NCBI GenBank assembly: GCA_022385805.1
Contig: MU277742.1
Coordinates: 123,377-142,972 of the forward strand
Direction of reading: 5' to 3'
Source of the DNA: Pilatotrama ljubarskyi
Taxonomy: Eukaryota; Basidiomycota; Agaricomycetes; Polyporales; Polyporaceae
Length of the DNA stretch: 19,596 bases
The position numbers and the translations under genes are program-made. Under the pieces are notes generated by a model that saw only the letters and a list, made by a program, of their open reading frames with translations, was not told the origin of the DNA and did no database searches. Shown in pieces: positions 1-8,388 of the stretch. Positions within the stretch are counted from its first letter, which is position 1. The number at the start of each line of letters is the position of its first letter.

Positions 1-519
1 ACGGAGACGAGCTGGTCGACCCAGTGTGGACGACCATCGGAGGGCACTGCAGCCGTCTTGAAAAATGCGGCGTCGACCTTCTGCCGGAACTCGTCGAGCT
101 CTTGCATGTCAGGCCTGTCCGTCGATGCTGCCATCTTCAAGCCAGGGGCTAGCTTTTCCGTGTTGACGACCTTCATCTGGAACGGCGTCAGTCAGCAAAA
201 AACAGACAACCGAAGCCTCACGCACAAACTCCTCCACAATATCGATCTCCTTCAAATCGCCGCCGGGAGCGAGTTTGTTGAAAATGCCGGAGGCCCATTC
301 GGGCCGAGTTGCGTCCGACGGGACGGGGAAGAAACGGTCGGCGAAGGCGGCCGCTTCCATTCTGACAGCTTTGTGCGCCATGTCTTCAGCAGAGGCGAGG
401 CGATACTGAGCGAGTGTTTGGTGATTTCCAGCGAGAGATCCGGGTCCGTATCCGCTGTGATCGTGTGTACCAGAGTATCTCTGAGCAACGGGCGTACCCT
501 GGATCTCAGCAAGAGTCAT
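1..519 (-). CDS. Probable FunK1-type fungal protein kinase, N-terminal part (runs off left edge)
   Basis: Two exons are visible. Exon 1 is 519-226 (98 codons, ATG at 519) and exon 2 is 176-1, open to the edge. The 49-bp intron (225-177) has a GTGCGT donor, a CTGAC-type branch point and a TTCCAG acceptor. The alternative donor four bases on gives a stop soon after, so this frame is preferred. Exon 2 reads through KLAPGLKMAAS, a Lys/Asp-rich stretch and VPSDGRPHWVDQLVSV. That segment resembles, from memory, the region before the kinase core in FunK1 proteins (a fungal-specific kinase family common in basidiomycetes). Exon 1 holds a similar VPSDATRPEWASG, so there may be an internal repeat. No kinase catalytic motif lies in the visible part. 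The gene is well supported; the family name is inference. Confidence 0.6.
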
Positions 520-570
520 TGTGAATAATATGGCAGAGGTACATACCGGAACGAACTTGTTCGGGGCGAG

Positions 571-577
571 TATATAT
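571..577 (-). promoter_or_regulatory. TATA-like box upstream of the left-edge gene
   Basis: A TATATAT run lies about 52 bp upstream of the ATG at 519, read on the minus strand. Position and composition suit a core promoter. A small inverted repeat (GAAC..GTTC) lies between it and the start. This is sequence evidence only. Confidence 0.4.
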
Positions 578-1060
578 GGGAGAGGAGGAGGGCGAGCAAA
601 GCGTGCGGACGGTGCGGCCGCGATTGTCGTTGTGGTTGTGGTTGAAAAGTGAGGCTAAGTGGCGCTATTACTGCCGTACGCGCTCAGCTTCAGGCGTCGT
701 CTGACCGATCGATGACTTACCAAAGCATGAAACAATGCTTGCGAGAGGCGAGAACAAAGAGTCGCGCTGTTAGTGGTGGCTAAGTTCAAAGGGGAACCTG
801 CCTGATTGGGTCTCGGTGCGCTCCTCGGCAATCTCCGAAGCCCCGGCAGGCGCCTGGCGGTTGCGGCTTCAAGCTTCAGTACTGGGCCATGGTTTCTCCG
901 GCTGTTACTGAGCTTGAAGGGTTCTCTCTATGGTCGCACCGTTTGTGCATTGGCCAAACGTTCATGTGCGAGGTTGTCTTGCGCTCTCTACGAACAACCA
1001 CTCATCGCTTAGGGCTCCGGGCGCTAGGGCTCCAGCACAGCCACAGAGCCACTGTCGTGC
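578..1060. other. Gene-free stretch
   Basis: No reading frame here has protein-like composition or recognisable motifs. An imperfect hairpin (arms about 867-882 and 904-919, loop about 21 bp) is the only structure seen. It may include upstream regulatory sequence of the left-edge gene. Confidence 0.5.
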
Positions 1061-1090
1061 ATACAGTGCCGGACAGCCAAAGTCGACAAT
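1061..1090 (-). repeat. Repeat C, left copy
   Basis: The reverse complement contains TTGTCGACTTTGGCTGTCCG followed by a CACTGTA ending. It matches 7822-7849 with one mismatch over 28 bp, in inverted orientation. It forms the outer edge of the left repeat block whose inner edge is the 35-bp repeat at 1579-1613. Confidence 0.85.
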
Positions 1091-1227
1091 CTCGGTCGAC
1101 ATTTTTTGCCGTACTCCGGAACCACCGGAATAGATGCGCATTGAGTATACGATCATTTTTCACCCTGTCCGAGCAAAAACTATCGAGCGGATCAGCCGGA
1201 ATTCCCATTTTTGTACTTTTAGACCCC

Positions 1228-1328
1228 CAAAATATTGGCCACCCCTTAAAAGTCGTGGGAAAAACTTCGGAGTAGTGTTTTTGTGCTCCTTTATTTTTTC
1301 TGAGCATGATCCCGGTATCGGATTGCCC
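1228..1328 (+). repeat. Repeat A, left copy
   Basis: A sequence of about 100 bp beginning CAAAATATTGGCCACCCC and containing GGGAAAAACTTCGGAGT recurs at 7692-7791 in the same orientation with moderate divergence. It ends in a GATCC..GGAT dyad where the other copy has a better-preserved GATTCTGA/TCAGAATC dyad. It is a dispersed, hairpin-prone non-coding repeat. Confidence 0.85.
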
Positions 1329-1578
1329 AATAATAAATCCATTCGGGCAGGGGAGGCCTCCCGGTTTGAGCTTGATGCCCAGCAAACCGATGGGACTTTG
1401 GCGTCAATCCTCCCAACGTTAGCCTTGACGTTAGCGCTTGATATCTAACGACTTGTTGTCGACTTGTGGCATGTGCAACAATGCATTTTTCCATCACTAT
1501 ATGTCTCCTGCAGGACACCTTGGGGCAAATTATGACTCTCGCCTTACACACGCGGGTGGTTAGTGGCTTGGCTTCCTG

Positions 1579-1613
1579 TGTTATTACCGTTTGCATAATA
1601 GTTGTCACGTGAC
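1579..1613 (+). repeat. 35-bp perfect inverted repeat, left arm
   Basis: All 35 bases are identical to the reverse complement of 7622-7656. The inner end is the 10-bp palindrome GTCACGTGAC, which contains a CACGTG E-box core. Similarity continues weakly inward for about 7 bp. The two arms face each other about 6 kb apart. Confidence 0.95.
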
Positions 1614-1961
1614 GTGTTGCAACCACGTCCCTACTGCCCGTGCATCGAAAATTCATAGCTCATCCAGGATGCATCCAAAAATCATCATTCCTTTTGCATT
1701 CAGCACATAAAAAATATTCCGACTTATTGCTAGTGTTTCTGAATCTCTCCAGTGTGTTTGGAGAAGGAGACCGTCTGGTGACGCCTTGTGCTTGTGAATA
1801 AATTCAACCTATGACGAGCACACGCACGGGTTGTCGGAGAAGGGGTACAGAATCACAGCACATGACATTCCACCTATCTCAGACATAGCACCAAATGACA
1901 ACACTTGTGAAATGAGAGACATACCAACACTACTATGACATATGAGACAACGGGCTGCAGA
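1614..1961. other. Gene-free stretch 3' of the transposase
   Basis: No supported gene. It should contain the 3' untranslated region and, if the mariner element is complete, one of its ends. No inverted partner could be found upstream of the transposase (3204-3330). Confidence 0.4.
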
Positions 1962-3203
1962 TCAGTTGTACAGGCTTGGAATGTGGTAACCGCACTTGTG
2001 GAAGAAGGCCGCAGCATGCTCCGGGGTGATGGAGTAGACGACATCCCATAGGAATGTGATCACTTCGCCCTGTGAACCGTCATCAACCTGGAGCGCGTGG
2101 CGGAGCTCCTCGCCGTTCCGCTTGATCTCCGCCTTGATGGTATTGAAGGCCAGCTCGATAGGATTGTAGTCGGGCGAGTACGGAGGGAGGAACTCGACAC
2201 GCATACCCCTTCCTAACAATGTCAGTAGCAAACCAAACATCAAAGACATATGACGCACCTCTCCTCGATCATGTCGACGATCAAATCAGATTTGTGGATT
2301 CTGCAGTTGTCCATGACAATCACCGAGTTCGGGAGTGGAAACGGGTTCATGTGATCGAGCAGGCCTGCAATGAAGTCGGCGAAAAGGGCTGTCGTGAACG
2401 AGCCCTCGACGACCTTGAGGTGGAGGATGCCATCGAGCGAAAGTGCCGGAAGCATCGAGAACCTAGACATAGCACTATCAGCACAGAGGAACATGACGTA
2501 GTAGTAGTTCAGGTGACATACCGTTTGCCACGCACAAAAAACGACTTCCTAGTACCCCGTTGACCTCGGATTGCCCAGGCCTTGCCGCGATACGATGTAC
2601 GCCGGTCGCAAGCGCTCTCGTCGACGAAAACGAGCTGTTCTGACGGATAATTCTTGGACATTTTGTACATGAACAATGCGCGCCAATCTGCGTTGCGCTC
2701 GATTGCTTCACGCGTCAGCTGCAGGTGTTGTCAGGCTCAGTAGTGAAAGATCAGTCTTGTAGACCATACCCGCTTCATTGTGTATCCGCTGTGCTGCAAG
2801 GCCCACCAGACTGTGCTCAGCAAGCATCGCTTACCCGTCGCCTCCTCGAGCATGACTCGGAGCTTGTTGAGGAACCTATCTTTGCTGTCCGAGTCATTGA
2901 CCGCATTTTGCAGGAACTAGAGACATAGTTAGTGCAATGAGTCACACTTGGCACAAGCCATATGTGGCTTACCAAAACATCATCCGTTGAAAGGTGCCGT
3001 TTGCGACCGCGCTGTTCGACTGGTGCATCCAGTTCACGTCGGACAGTGCCAGTGCTCCTCCAGACAGCCAGGATACGCAGGATTTGCCGGGTGCTGACGC
3101 TCGTGTACCTTGAAATGGTATCAAGATCAAGGCCTTCCTCTTCAGACATGCGGATGATTGCCCATCGTAAGTCGTCAGATATGGGCTTGCCGCGGCGAGC
3201 CAT
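1962..3203 (-). CDS. Tc1/mariner (IS630-type) DD34E transposase, five exons, apparently intact
   Basis: Exons are 3203-2973, 2916-2770, 2718-2522, 2462-2259 and 2208-1962, giving 341 residues with no stop or frameshift. Introns are 50-59 bp. The protein begins MARRGKPISDDLRWAII, followed by an N-terminal helix-turn-helix region (about residues 10-60) for DNA binding. The DDE catalytic core comes next: first Asp in LVFVDES (about residue 159), second Asp in VIVMDNCRIH (about 243) and Glu in PPYSPDYNPIEL (about 278), with 34 residues between the last two. It cuts and pastes its own element in the nucleus. The acceptor of exon 4 could instead be 11 or 12 bp upstream; the chosen one gives the family-like GKRFSMLPALSLDG. 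Terminal inverted repeats were not found, so it may be a trapped or domesticated copy. An in-frame extension upstream of 3203 looks like non-coding sequence. Confidence 0.93.
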
Positions 3204-3379
3204 GGTGGAGGACAGCGAGAGGCAGAGAAGGACGTGGGAGCCTAATGGAACACTGCACGTCTCCACATCCCCGCTGGACCGCTCCACTCCGGGATGCCGG
3301 GGCTGAGCGCGGACACGAACCCCTCACTCGCTCGTTCTTCCCCCAACTTCTCGTCCACCCTCAGCTGGCCCTCTCCATC

Positions 3380-4839
3380 TCATCCTCCGTATCATCAACA
3401 AGCCCAAGGCGGCCGCCATCACTCACAGTCTCAACAAGAAGGCGCAGGACGAGTGCAACATTCTCGTCTTCGATCTCGGTGAGGTACCTTCGATGTGTCG
3501 CTCCTGACCATCGAGGAGGGTATCTTTGAAGTCAAGGGCACCACAGGTGACACTCACCGTGGTGGTGAGGACTTTGATAACTGTCTCGTCAACCACTTCG
3601 TCCTGACCTTTCATTGATCAGATCTCTTCTTCAACCCTCACGCTCTCCGTCATCTCCAGACCACGTGCAAGCGTGCCAAGCGCACTCTCTCATCCGCTGC
3701 CCAGACCACCATCAAGATTGACTCGCTCTTCGAGGGCATCCACTTCTACACCTCCCTCACTCGTGCGCGCTTCGGGGAGCTCTGCCAAGACCTCTTCCAC
3801 AGCACACTCGAGCCTGTCGAGAAGGTCCTCTGTGACTCGAAGATCGACAAGAGCCAGGTCCACAAGATCATCCTCGTTGGTGGTTCAACCTGTATCCCAC
3901 ATATCATCAAGCTTGTCTCCCCTCGTCGCCGACCCGTATCCCACGTATTGTCAAGCTCGTCTCCCCTCGTCGACCCGAATCTCGCGTATCGTCAAGCTCG
4001 TCTCTCCTTCTTGGTGGTTCGACCTGTATCCCGCGTATCGTCAAGCTCGTCTCCCCTCGTCGCCGACCCGTATCCTGCATATTGTCAAGCTCGTCTCCCC
4101 TCGTCGACCCATGTCCCGTGTATCGTCAAGCTCGTCTCCGACTTCTTCAACGGCAAGGAGCTCAACAAGTCGATGGACTCCAACAAGGCCGTCACCTATG
4201 GTGCCGCTGTGCAGGCTGCAATCCTCACTGGCAACACGTCTGAGAAGACCCAGGACCTCCTTCTCCTCGATGTTGCTCCTCTCTCGCTCGGTATCGAGAC
4301 CGCGGGTGGTGTAATGACGCCGCTTATCAAGCACAACACCACCGTGAAGAAGTCCGAGATCTTCTCGACGTACTCCGACAACCAGCCGGTGTTCTCATCC
4401 AGGTCTACAACGGTGAGCGTGCACGGACGGAGGACAACAACCTCCTTGGCAAGTTCGAGCTGACTTGACTTTCTCACAGCCGAGGACGAGGCAGCGGCTG
4501 CCCGCATCACCGCGCACAATGCTCTCGAGTCATACATATCCTTCACAACAGCTTGACGGACGAGAAGCTCGCCGGCAAGTTCGACCCCACCGACAAGAAG
4601 AAACTCGAGTATGCGGTTAATGAGACGATCTCATGGCTCGACACGTCATCCGTGGCCTCGAAGGAGTATGAGGAGCACCAGAAGGAGCTTGAGAGTGTCG
4701 CGAACCCCATCATGCAGAAGCTCTACGCTTCTGCGGGCAGCACACCCGGTAGCTTCCCTGGTGGCGCGCCCCCGGCGGCTTCCCCAGCGGTGCTGCTCCT
4801 GGTGGCGAGGAGGGCCCGAGTGCCGAGGAGGTCGACTAA
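3380..4839 (+). pseudogene. Cytosolic Hsp70 pseudogene
   Basis: Translated segments match Hsp70 in order. The ATPase-domain part includes [70 protein letters not shown] and KIILVGGST. Next come [33 protein letters not shown] and [24 protein letters not shown]. The C-terminal lid follows, then GGEEGPSAEEVD and stop. The terminal EEVD marks the cytosolic, co-chaperone-binding class. Damage seen: the N-terminal third is missing; a 1-nt loss falls in the second phosphate-binding Gly run (about 3480); TGA at 3615; a 1-nt loss at about 4389; the strand-rich substrate-binding segment is missing after FELT (about 4464); a 1-nt loss falls in the Pro/Gly tail (about 4773). Several residues conserved in Hsp70 are replaced (e.g. 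[10 protein letters not shown] for TAAAIAYGLD). The 5' break lies about 180 bp from the transposase start, but no element end is visible there. Confidence 0.95.
3888..4147 (+). repeat. Six-unit tandem array inside the Hsp70 pseudogene
   Basis: The stretch that encodes [12 protein letters not shown] in normal Hsp70 is present six times. Units start at 3888, 3932, 3973, 4022, 4066 and 4107, with lengths 44, 41, 49, 44 and 41 bp before the last unit. The length pattern repeats with a 134-bp period (3888 to 4022), and the third unit ends with a copy of the GGTGGTTCG that precedes the first. This indicates unit duplication followed by duplication of a trimer. The added 219 bp is a multiple of three and contains no stop in the Hsp70 frame. 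Confidence 0.9.
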
Positions 4840-5096
4840 GCAGCATGCACGCGCTGTAGACGTCCTTCCTTGGGTGCCCGGTTGTCATGATCGTCACGCG
4901 TTCTCGCGGACATGAAGTAAAAGGCATTTGCTTGTACATTAGTGGTGCATATATAGGCTTTCCACATGTATTTGGTGTCTTGGATCTCAGTGTTTGAGCT
5001 CGCAAGTTGCAACATGGGCGTGCAAGGGCAATGCAGAAGACATACAATGTGATACAAGTCCCAACGAATGACAGGGGTACTACGAGCACCAAAACA
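4840..5096. other. Intergenic region between convergent genes
   Basis: This lies between the Hsp70 relic's stop and the stop of the AT-hook gene. It presumably holds both 3' ends. No gene or structured RNA is recognised. Confidence 0.5.
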
Positions 5097-7145
5097 TCAC
5101 ACACGGCCAGCCCTCTCCCTCTTGACCTGGATAACTTCACCACACTTGCGCTCAACCTCCTTCAGTACCAGCTCCATCATACCGTATCTGATATCTGTGA
5201 GCTTGGAAAGCATGTGGATGGTGTCACAGGAGTTAGCCTTTCCCCGCAGCTGACCGATGGTCAAGTAGCTGTTCTTCTTGAGGGGCTCGATGCAATCGAC
5301 GAACTGATAGAGTCTGAGCTGCCTCTCTGGATCCTCTTGAAGCTCCTTGAGGAAGTCAGAGACATGGGGGAATGCGTTCGGAGCAGGCTCATAGTTGATG
5401 TTCGACATGCTTGACTGCTCCGCTGGCCCGGCAGGTGCACCTGATGCTATCATGGGCGGAAACGGGTGGAGAGCCATTGCATGTGGTGCAGGTGCTAGAG
5501 GTGATGCACAAGTCGAAGTCAGTAGATAGCATACCCGGCCCGGGTAGATACACACCAAGCAGCCCCTGGGGATAGCCTGGCAGCGGCGGCAAAAAGATGA
5601 ACTGCGGCTGGCTTGGAGCAACTCTGCTCTGCTGCAGGTTGATGCCGGGCCCACTGCACCCACGTGGAATGGGCTGGGCATCAGTGAGCTGGAGGCTAGG
5701 TGGAGGCTCGTAGAGAGAGTCATGCTTGTTGTCGCTCTGTGAAAATGCAAACACAATCAGTGAAAGTAACCCCATGAAACACAGGACGCACCAGGTGGTC
5801 CGCCCAGCAGGTGATCGTCTTGCCGAGCAGCTTCAGATGGAGATTCTTGTCGGCATACGACTGGGTACGCTTCAGACAGTACTCGCCAGGGTGGGCCGCG
5901 CAGACATGGATCTCCTGGAGTTTCTTGACATAGTCAACGCTTTGTCGAAGTGCCTTCGCACGGGGCTCAGCGCTGTCCGACTCCGCATTACCATCATCAG
6001 TGTCCCCGAAGACAATGTCCGAGTCAGCCTGCCGGCGACCTCGCTTGCGAGACTAGTACAAAGAAGATCAGGAACAGAGAACAAGATACGAACGAGTCTA
6101 GCCACATACCATACTGGGCTTGTCCTTTCCACTGGGCTTGCCCTGATCGTAGACAGACTGCGCACACACCAGGAAGACCCGGATTGGGAGAGCAGCCATC
6201 GTGGCTGCCTTGCCCTTTCCCTTTGGCTGCATCGCCTTCACATTCGCCTCCTTGATGAGCTTACGAGCGTCCTCGAACAGCTGTGCCAAGTGGTTTGCAC
6301 TGCGGAGGACGTGGCTCTGGGCGGACTTCGGCGCATTTGAGAACTTGTAGCTCATGGTCTTGTCGAGCCGGGAAACCGGGACATGCATGACCGCAGCGAT
6401 CTCCTGGCAAAAGCGCGACCACGAGATGACAGAGTCAAGTGTCACTCGTTCCAGTGCGTCTTTGCTCACGGGAACTTCGAAATCGAGGGAAAATGCTAGA
6501 GGATATGTCAGTCAGAATGATGCACTGAGCATACAACCATGCAAGCTCACGCTTCTCGCGCTCTGACTCGTCATCCTGGAACTCCAGATCCTCACTCGCG
6601 CTCACGTCACCGAGTGATTGAAGCGCACCCGGAGGATGTTGTCCGTAGCCCACCTCCGCATCGTCAGCCGGTAATACAGACCGCCTTTGGCCCCCAAAGT
6701 AGCTCGTAATGACGACACTGGCATCTGATGGATCGAGTTCCAGGTCCATCGCCGGCGGCACAGGGGCTGGGCGTACATCCAGGCCGTCAGCAGAACCCGA
6801 TTGCATCTGGACATTCACCCATTGATCCGCAGGGGGAATGTTCGAACGGTTGGTCTGGGACTGCGAGCGGGCTGCTGTTCCAGTGCGCGTCCAAGTCTGG
6901 TGCTTGGGCACGCCGGTAGGCAGGCTTGGATCGACAGACTGAGCCTTGTCGATGCTCGCTGCAACTGCGGGCTGGGTTTTCCTGGGTCTACCGCGAGGGC
7001 GCTTCTGCGCGACCTGGTCAGTGAGTGCTGTGTCGGGTTCTGATGAGCTACCGCATCAGGATTGAGCCGGAGGAGCTGTAGGCCCAGCCATGGACTTCAT
7101 GGTTGCAGACTGGGAAGACCCCTGTCCCGATCGTTTCGGGCCCAT
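5097..7145 (-). pseudogene. AT-hook protein gene, five exons, open except for one early in-frame TGA
   Basis: Exons are 7145-6551, 6495-6110, 6052-5792, 5736-5556 (or 5535) and 5494-5097. Introns of 55, 55, 57 and about 61 bp join in frame to about 606 codons. The only defect is TGA at 7058-7056 (codon 30), just before KRPRGRPRK (about 48-56), a canonical AT-hook that binds the minor groove of AT-rich DNA. Other parts are a Pro/Ser-rich region, an acidic stretch SEDLEFQDDESERE, a helical block from PFSLDFEVPV to MQPKGKGKAA, a basic SRKRGRRQ that could be a nuclear signal, a Pro-rich linker, and a C-terminal helical domain from FPHVSDFLKELQEDPERQ to LVLKEVERKCGEVIQVKR that faintly recalls a SAM-like bundle. 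Role unknown; a nuclear DNA-binding protein is likely. The coding region is otherwise clean, so the TGA may be recent, lie in an unseen intron, or mean a later start (next in-frame Met just after 6840). Confidence 0.75.
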
Positions 7146-7621
7146 GGCGGAGAGTTGACAGATTTGTACTAGTGTCCGCGATTCAAATGCAGCAAGAGCA
7201 ATGAAGATGGATGTGGGTGCATGTGGGGGCTGCGAGCAGGAGCATTGAAGGCTACCGTGTACACAGAATGTGGGCGCCTCCAGCCTCGCTGTGTGCTCAT
7301 GCTGTCCGCATGTTCCCTGCATTCCAATTGGCAACAATTGACGTGTGCTGTATTACATACGCTGTGAAGCTCTGTGGACTTCGAGGTGCTCTCTCTCGAC
7401 AACAGGATTAGTGGTCCCGCACTTCTGAAGTTCAGATGTCACGGCGGACAGCCCATTGGAACAGAAGTCTCCTGAAACTACAGTTCATATATATTGATGT
7501 ATACAAGAATTTAGTGCTATTTTTTCTGAGTAGGACGCAACCAGAAAGAGTATTTTTGGTCGAGTTCCACGTCTTTTACAGATTTTTGAAGTTGCAAGGC
7601 GGGGCGGAATGAGCGTAACAT
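7146..7621. other. Upstream region of the AT-hook gene
   Basis: No supported gene. The frame of the AT-hook gene is open for some distance upstream of 7145 but lacks protein-like composition. The stretch should hold the minus-strand promoter; no clear TATA box could be assigned. Confidence 0.4.
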
Positions 7622-7656
7622 GTCACGTGACAACTATTATGCAAACGGTAATAACA
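7622..7656 (-). repeat. 35-bp perfect inverted repeat, right arm
   Basis: Its reverse complement equals 1579-1613 over all 35 bases, with the GTCACGTGAC palindrome at the inner end (7622-7631). Confidence 0.95.
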
Positions 7657-7691
7657 GTGTAAGCGCCGGAAATAGGCGCGTAAATCTTGCT

Positions 7692-7791
7692 CAAAATATT
7701 GGCCACCCCGAAAACTCGCGGGAAAAACTTCGGAGTTGTGTTTTTAGACGTTTTCGGCCACTCTGAACATGATTCTGAAGTCAGAATCACC
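7692..7791 (+). repeat. Repeat A, right copy
   Basis: It matches 1228-1328 on the same strand. It contains a CCGAAAAC ... GTTTTCGG dyad and a GATTCTGA/TCAGAATC dyad, so it can fold. It lies between the 35-bp repeat and repeat C, as in the left block, but in the opposite orientation relative to them. Confidence 0.85.
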
Positions 7792-7820
7792 AGAAAAAAA
7801 TCTGCTCGAGTGCTAGCTGA

Positions 7821-7850
7821 CTTGTCGACTTTGGCTGTCCGACACTGTAG
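7821..7850 (+). repeat. Repeat C, right copy
   Basis: It is the inverted counterpart of 1061-1090, with one difference over 28 bp. It closes the right repeat block. Confidence 0.85.
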
Positions 7851-8159
7851 TCTGCCCCAATTCACACTCAAGGACTCGTGCAGGCTCTTCGACTTGAAGC
7901 TCCTCCGCGTGTCCGACTTCCGGCTACTCTCTCGTCGCCTCATTCTGTCATGGTGATCAGTACAGGTGCGAATTTGTGCAGCCTTGTACTATAAGAGGCT
8001 AGCTAGCAGGTGCGCTGAATTGCAAGCTAAGACGCCGACATGATGATACTTCCGAAGGGTGGCCCATGCCATCCTGAGCTCTCTGCGCGCTCCTGCTCGT
8101 GACCAGATCCTTCCGATGGGCAATAATGATTAGCATATGGCATACTGACTATGAGCCTA
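7851..8159. other. Gene-free stretch before the retrotransposon
   Basis: No gene recognised. It was joined directly to 10948 onward before the LTR element inserted at CCAGC. Confidence 0.5.
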
Positions 8160-8164
8160 CCAGC

Positions 8165-8350
8165 TGTTGGAACAAGCACTAGTTCTGGGGATGCAGGGAG
8201 CCCACGTCACAAATGCGCGGGGTGCTCAATCCGGGCGGCTTGATGTACATATACAACAATGCGATCTAATCTTAAGATAATCTATCGGAGCGCCGGCGCA
8301 CGAGTGCACCGGCTTGCTCGACAACCCAGCCCGCCCTGTTTGCTCCAACA
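8165..8350 (-). repeat. 3' LTR of the gag-only element
   Basis: It has the same 186-bp length as its partner at 10757-10942. Hand comparison gives about 19 differences, nearly all transitions. Confidence 0.95.
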
Positions 8351-8361
8351 TACCCCCTCAA
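8351..8361 (-). promoter_or_regulatory. Polypurine tract
   Basis: On the minus strand TTGAGGGGGTA abuts the 3' LTR, as expected for the plus-strand primer of copia elements. The same TTGAGGGGGTA motif occurs once more, directly after the gag stop (8388-8378). Confidence 0.7.
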
Positions 8362-8388
8362 GCCATGCGCGAGTGCATACCCCCTCAA

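Noticed and set aside
58..528. Plus-strand open frame over the left-edge gene
   Set aside because: It starts without ATG support and is the antisense shadow of the minus-strand gene, whose splice junction and motifs are coherent.
806..1656. Several overlapping open frames on both strands
   Set aside because: They overlie repeats C and A and the 35-bp repeat, lack protein-like composition and have no recognisable domain.
1614..3330. Terminal inverted repeats of the mariner element
   Set aside because: Comparison by eye of the 3' flank (1620-1960) with the 5' flank (3204-3330) gave no convincing inverted match; the 35-bp repeat at 1579 has its partner at 7656, not near 3300.
3888..4147. CRISPR-like array
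   Set aside because: The units are contiguous Hsp70 codons without unique spacers, in a eukaryotic pseudogene.
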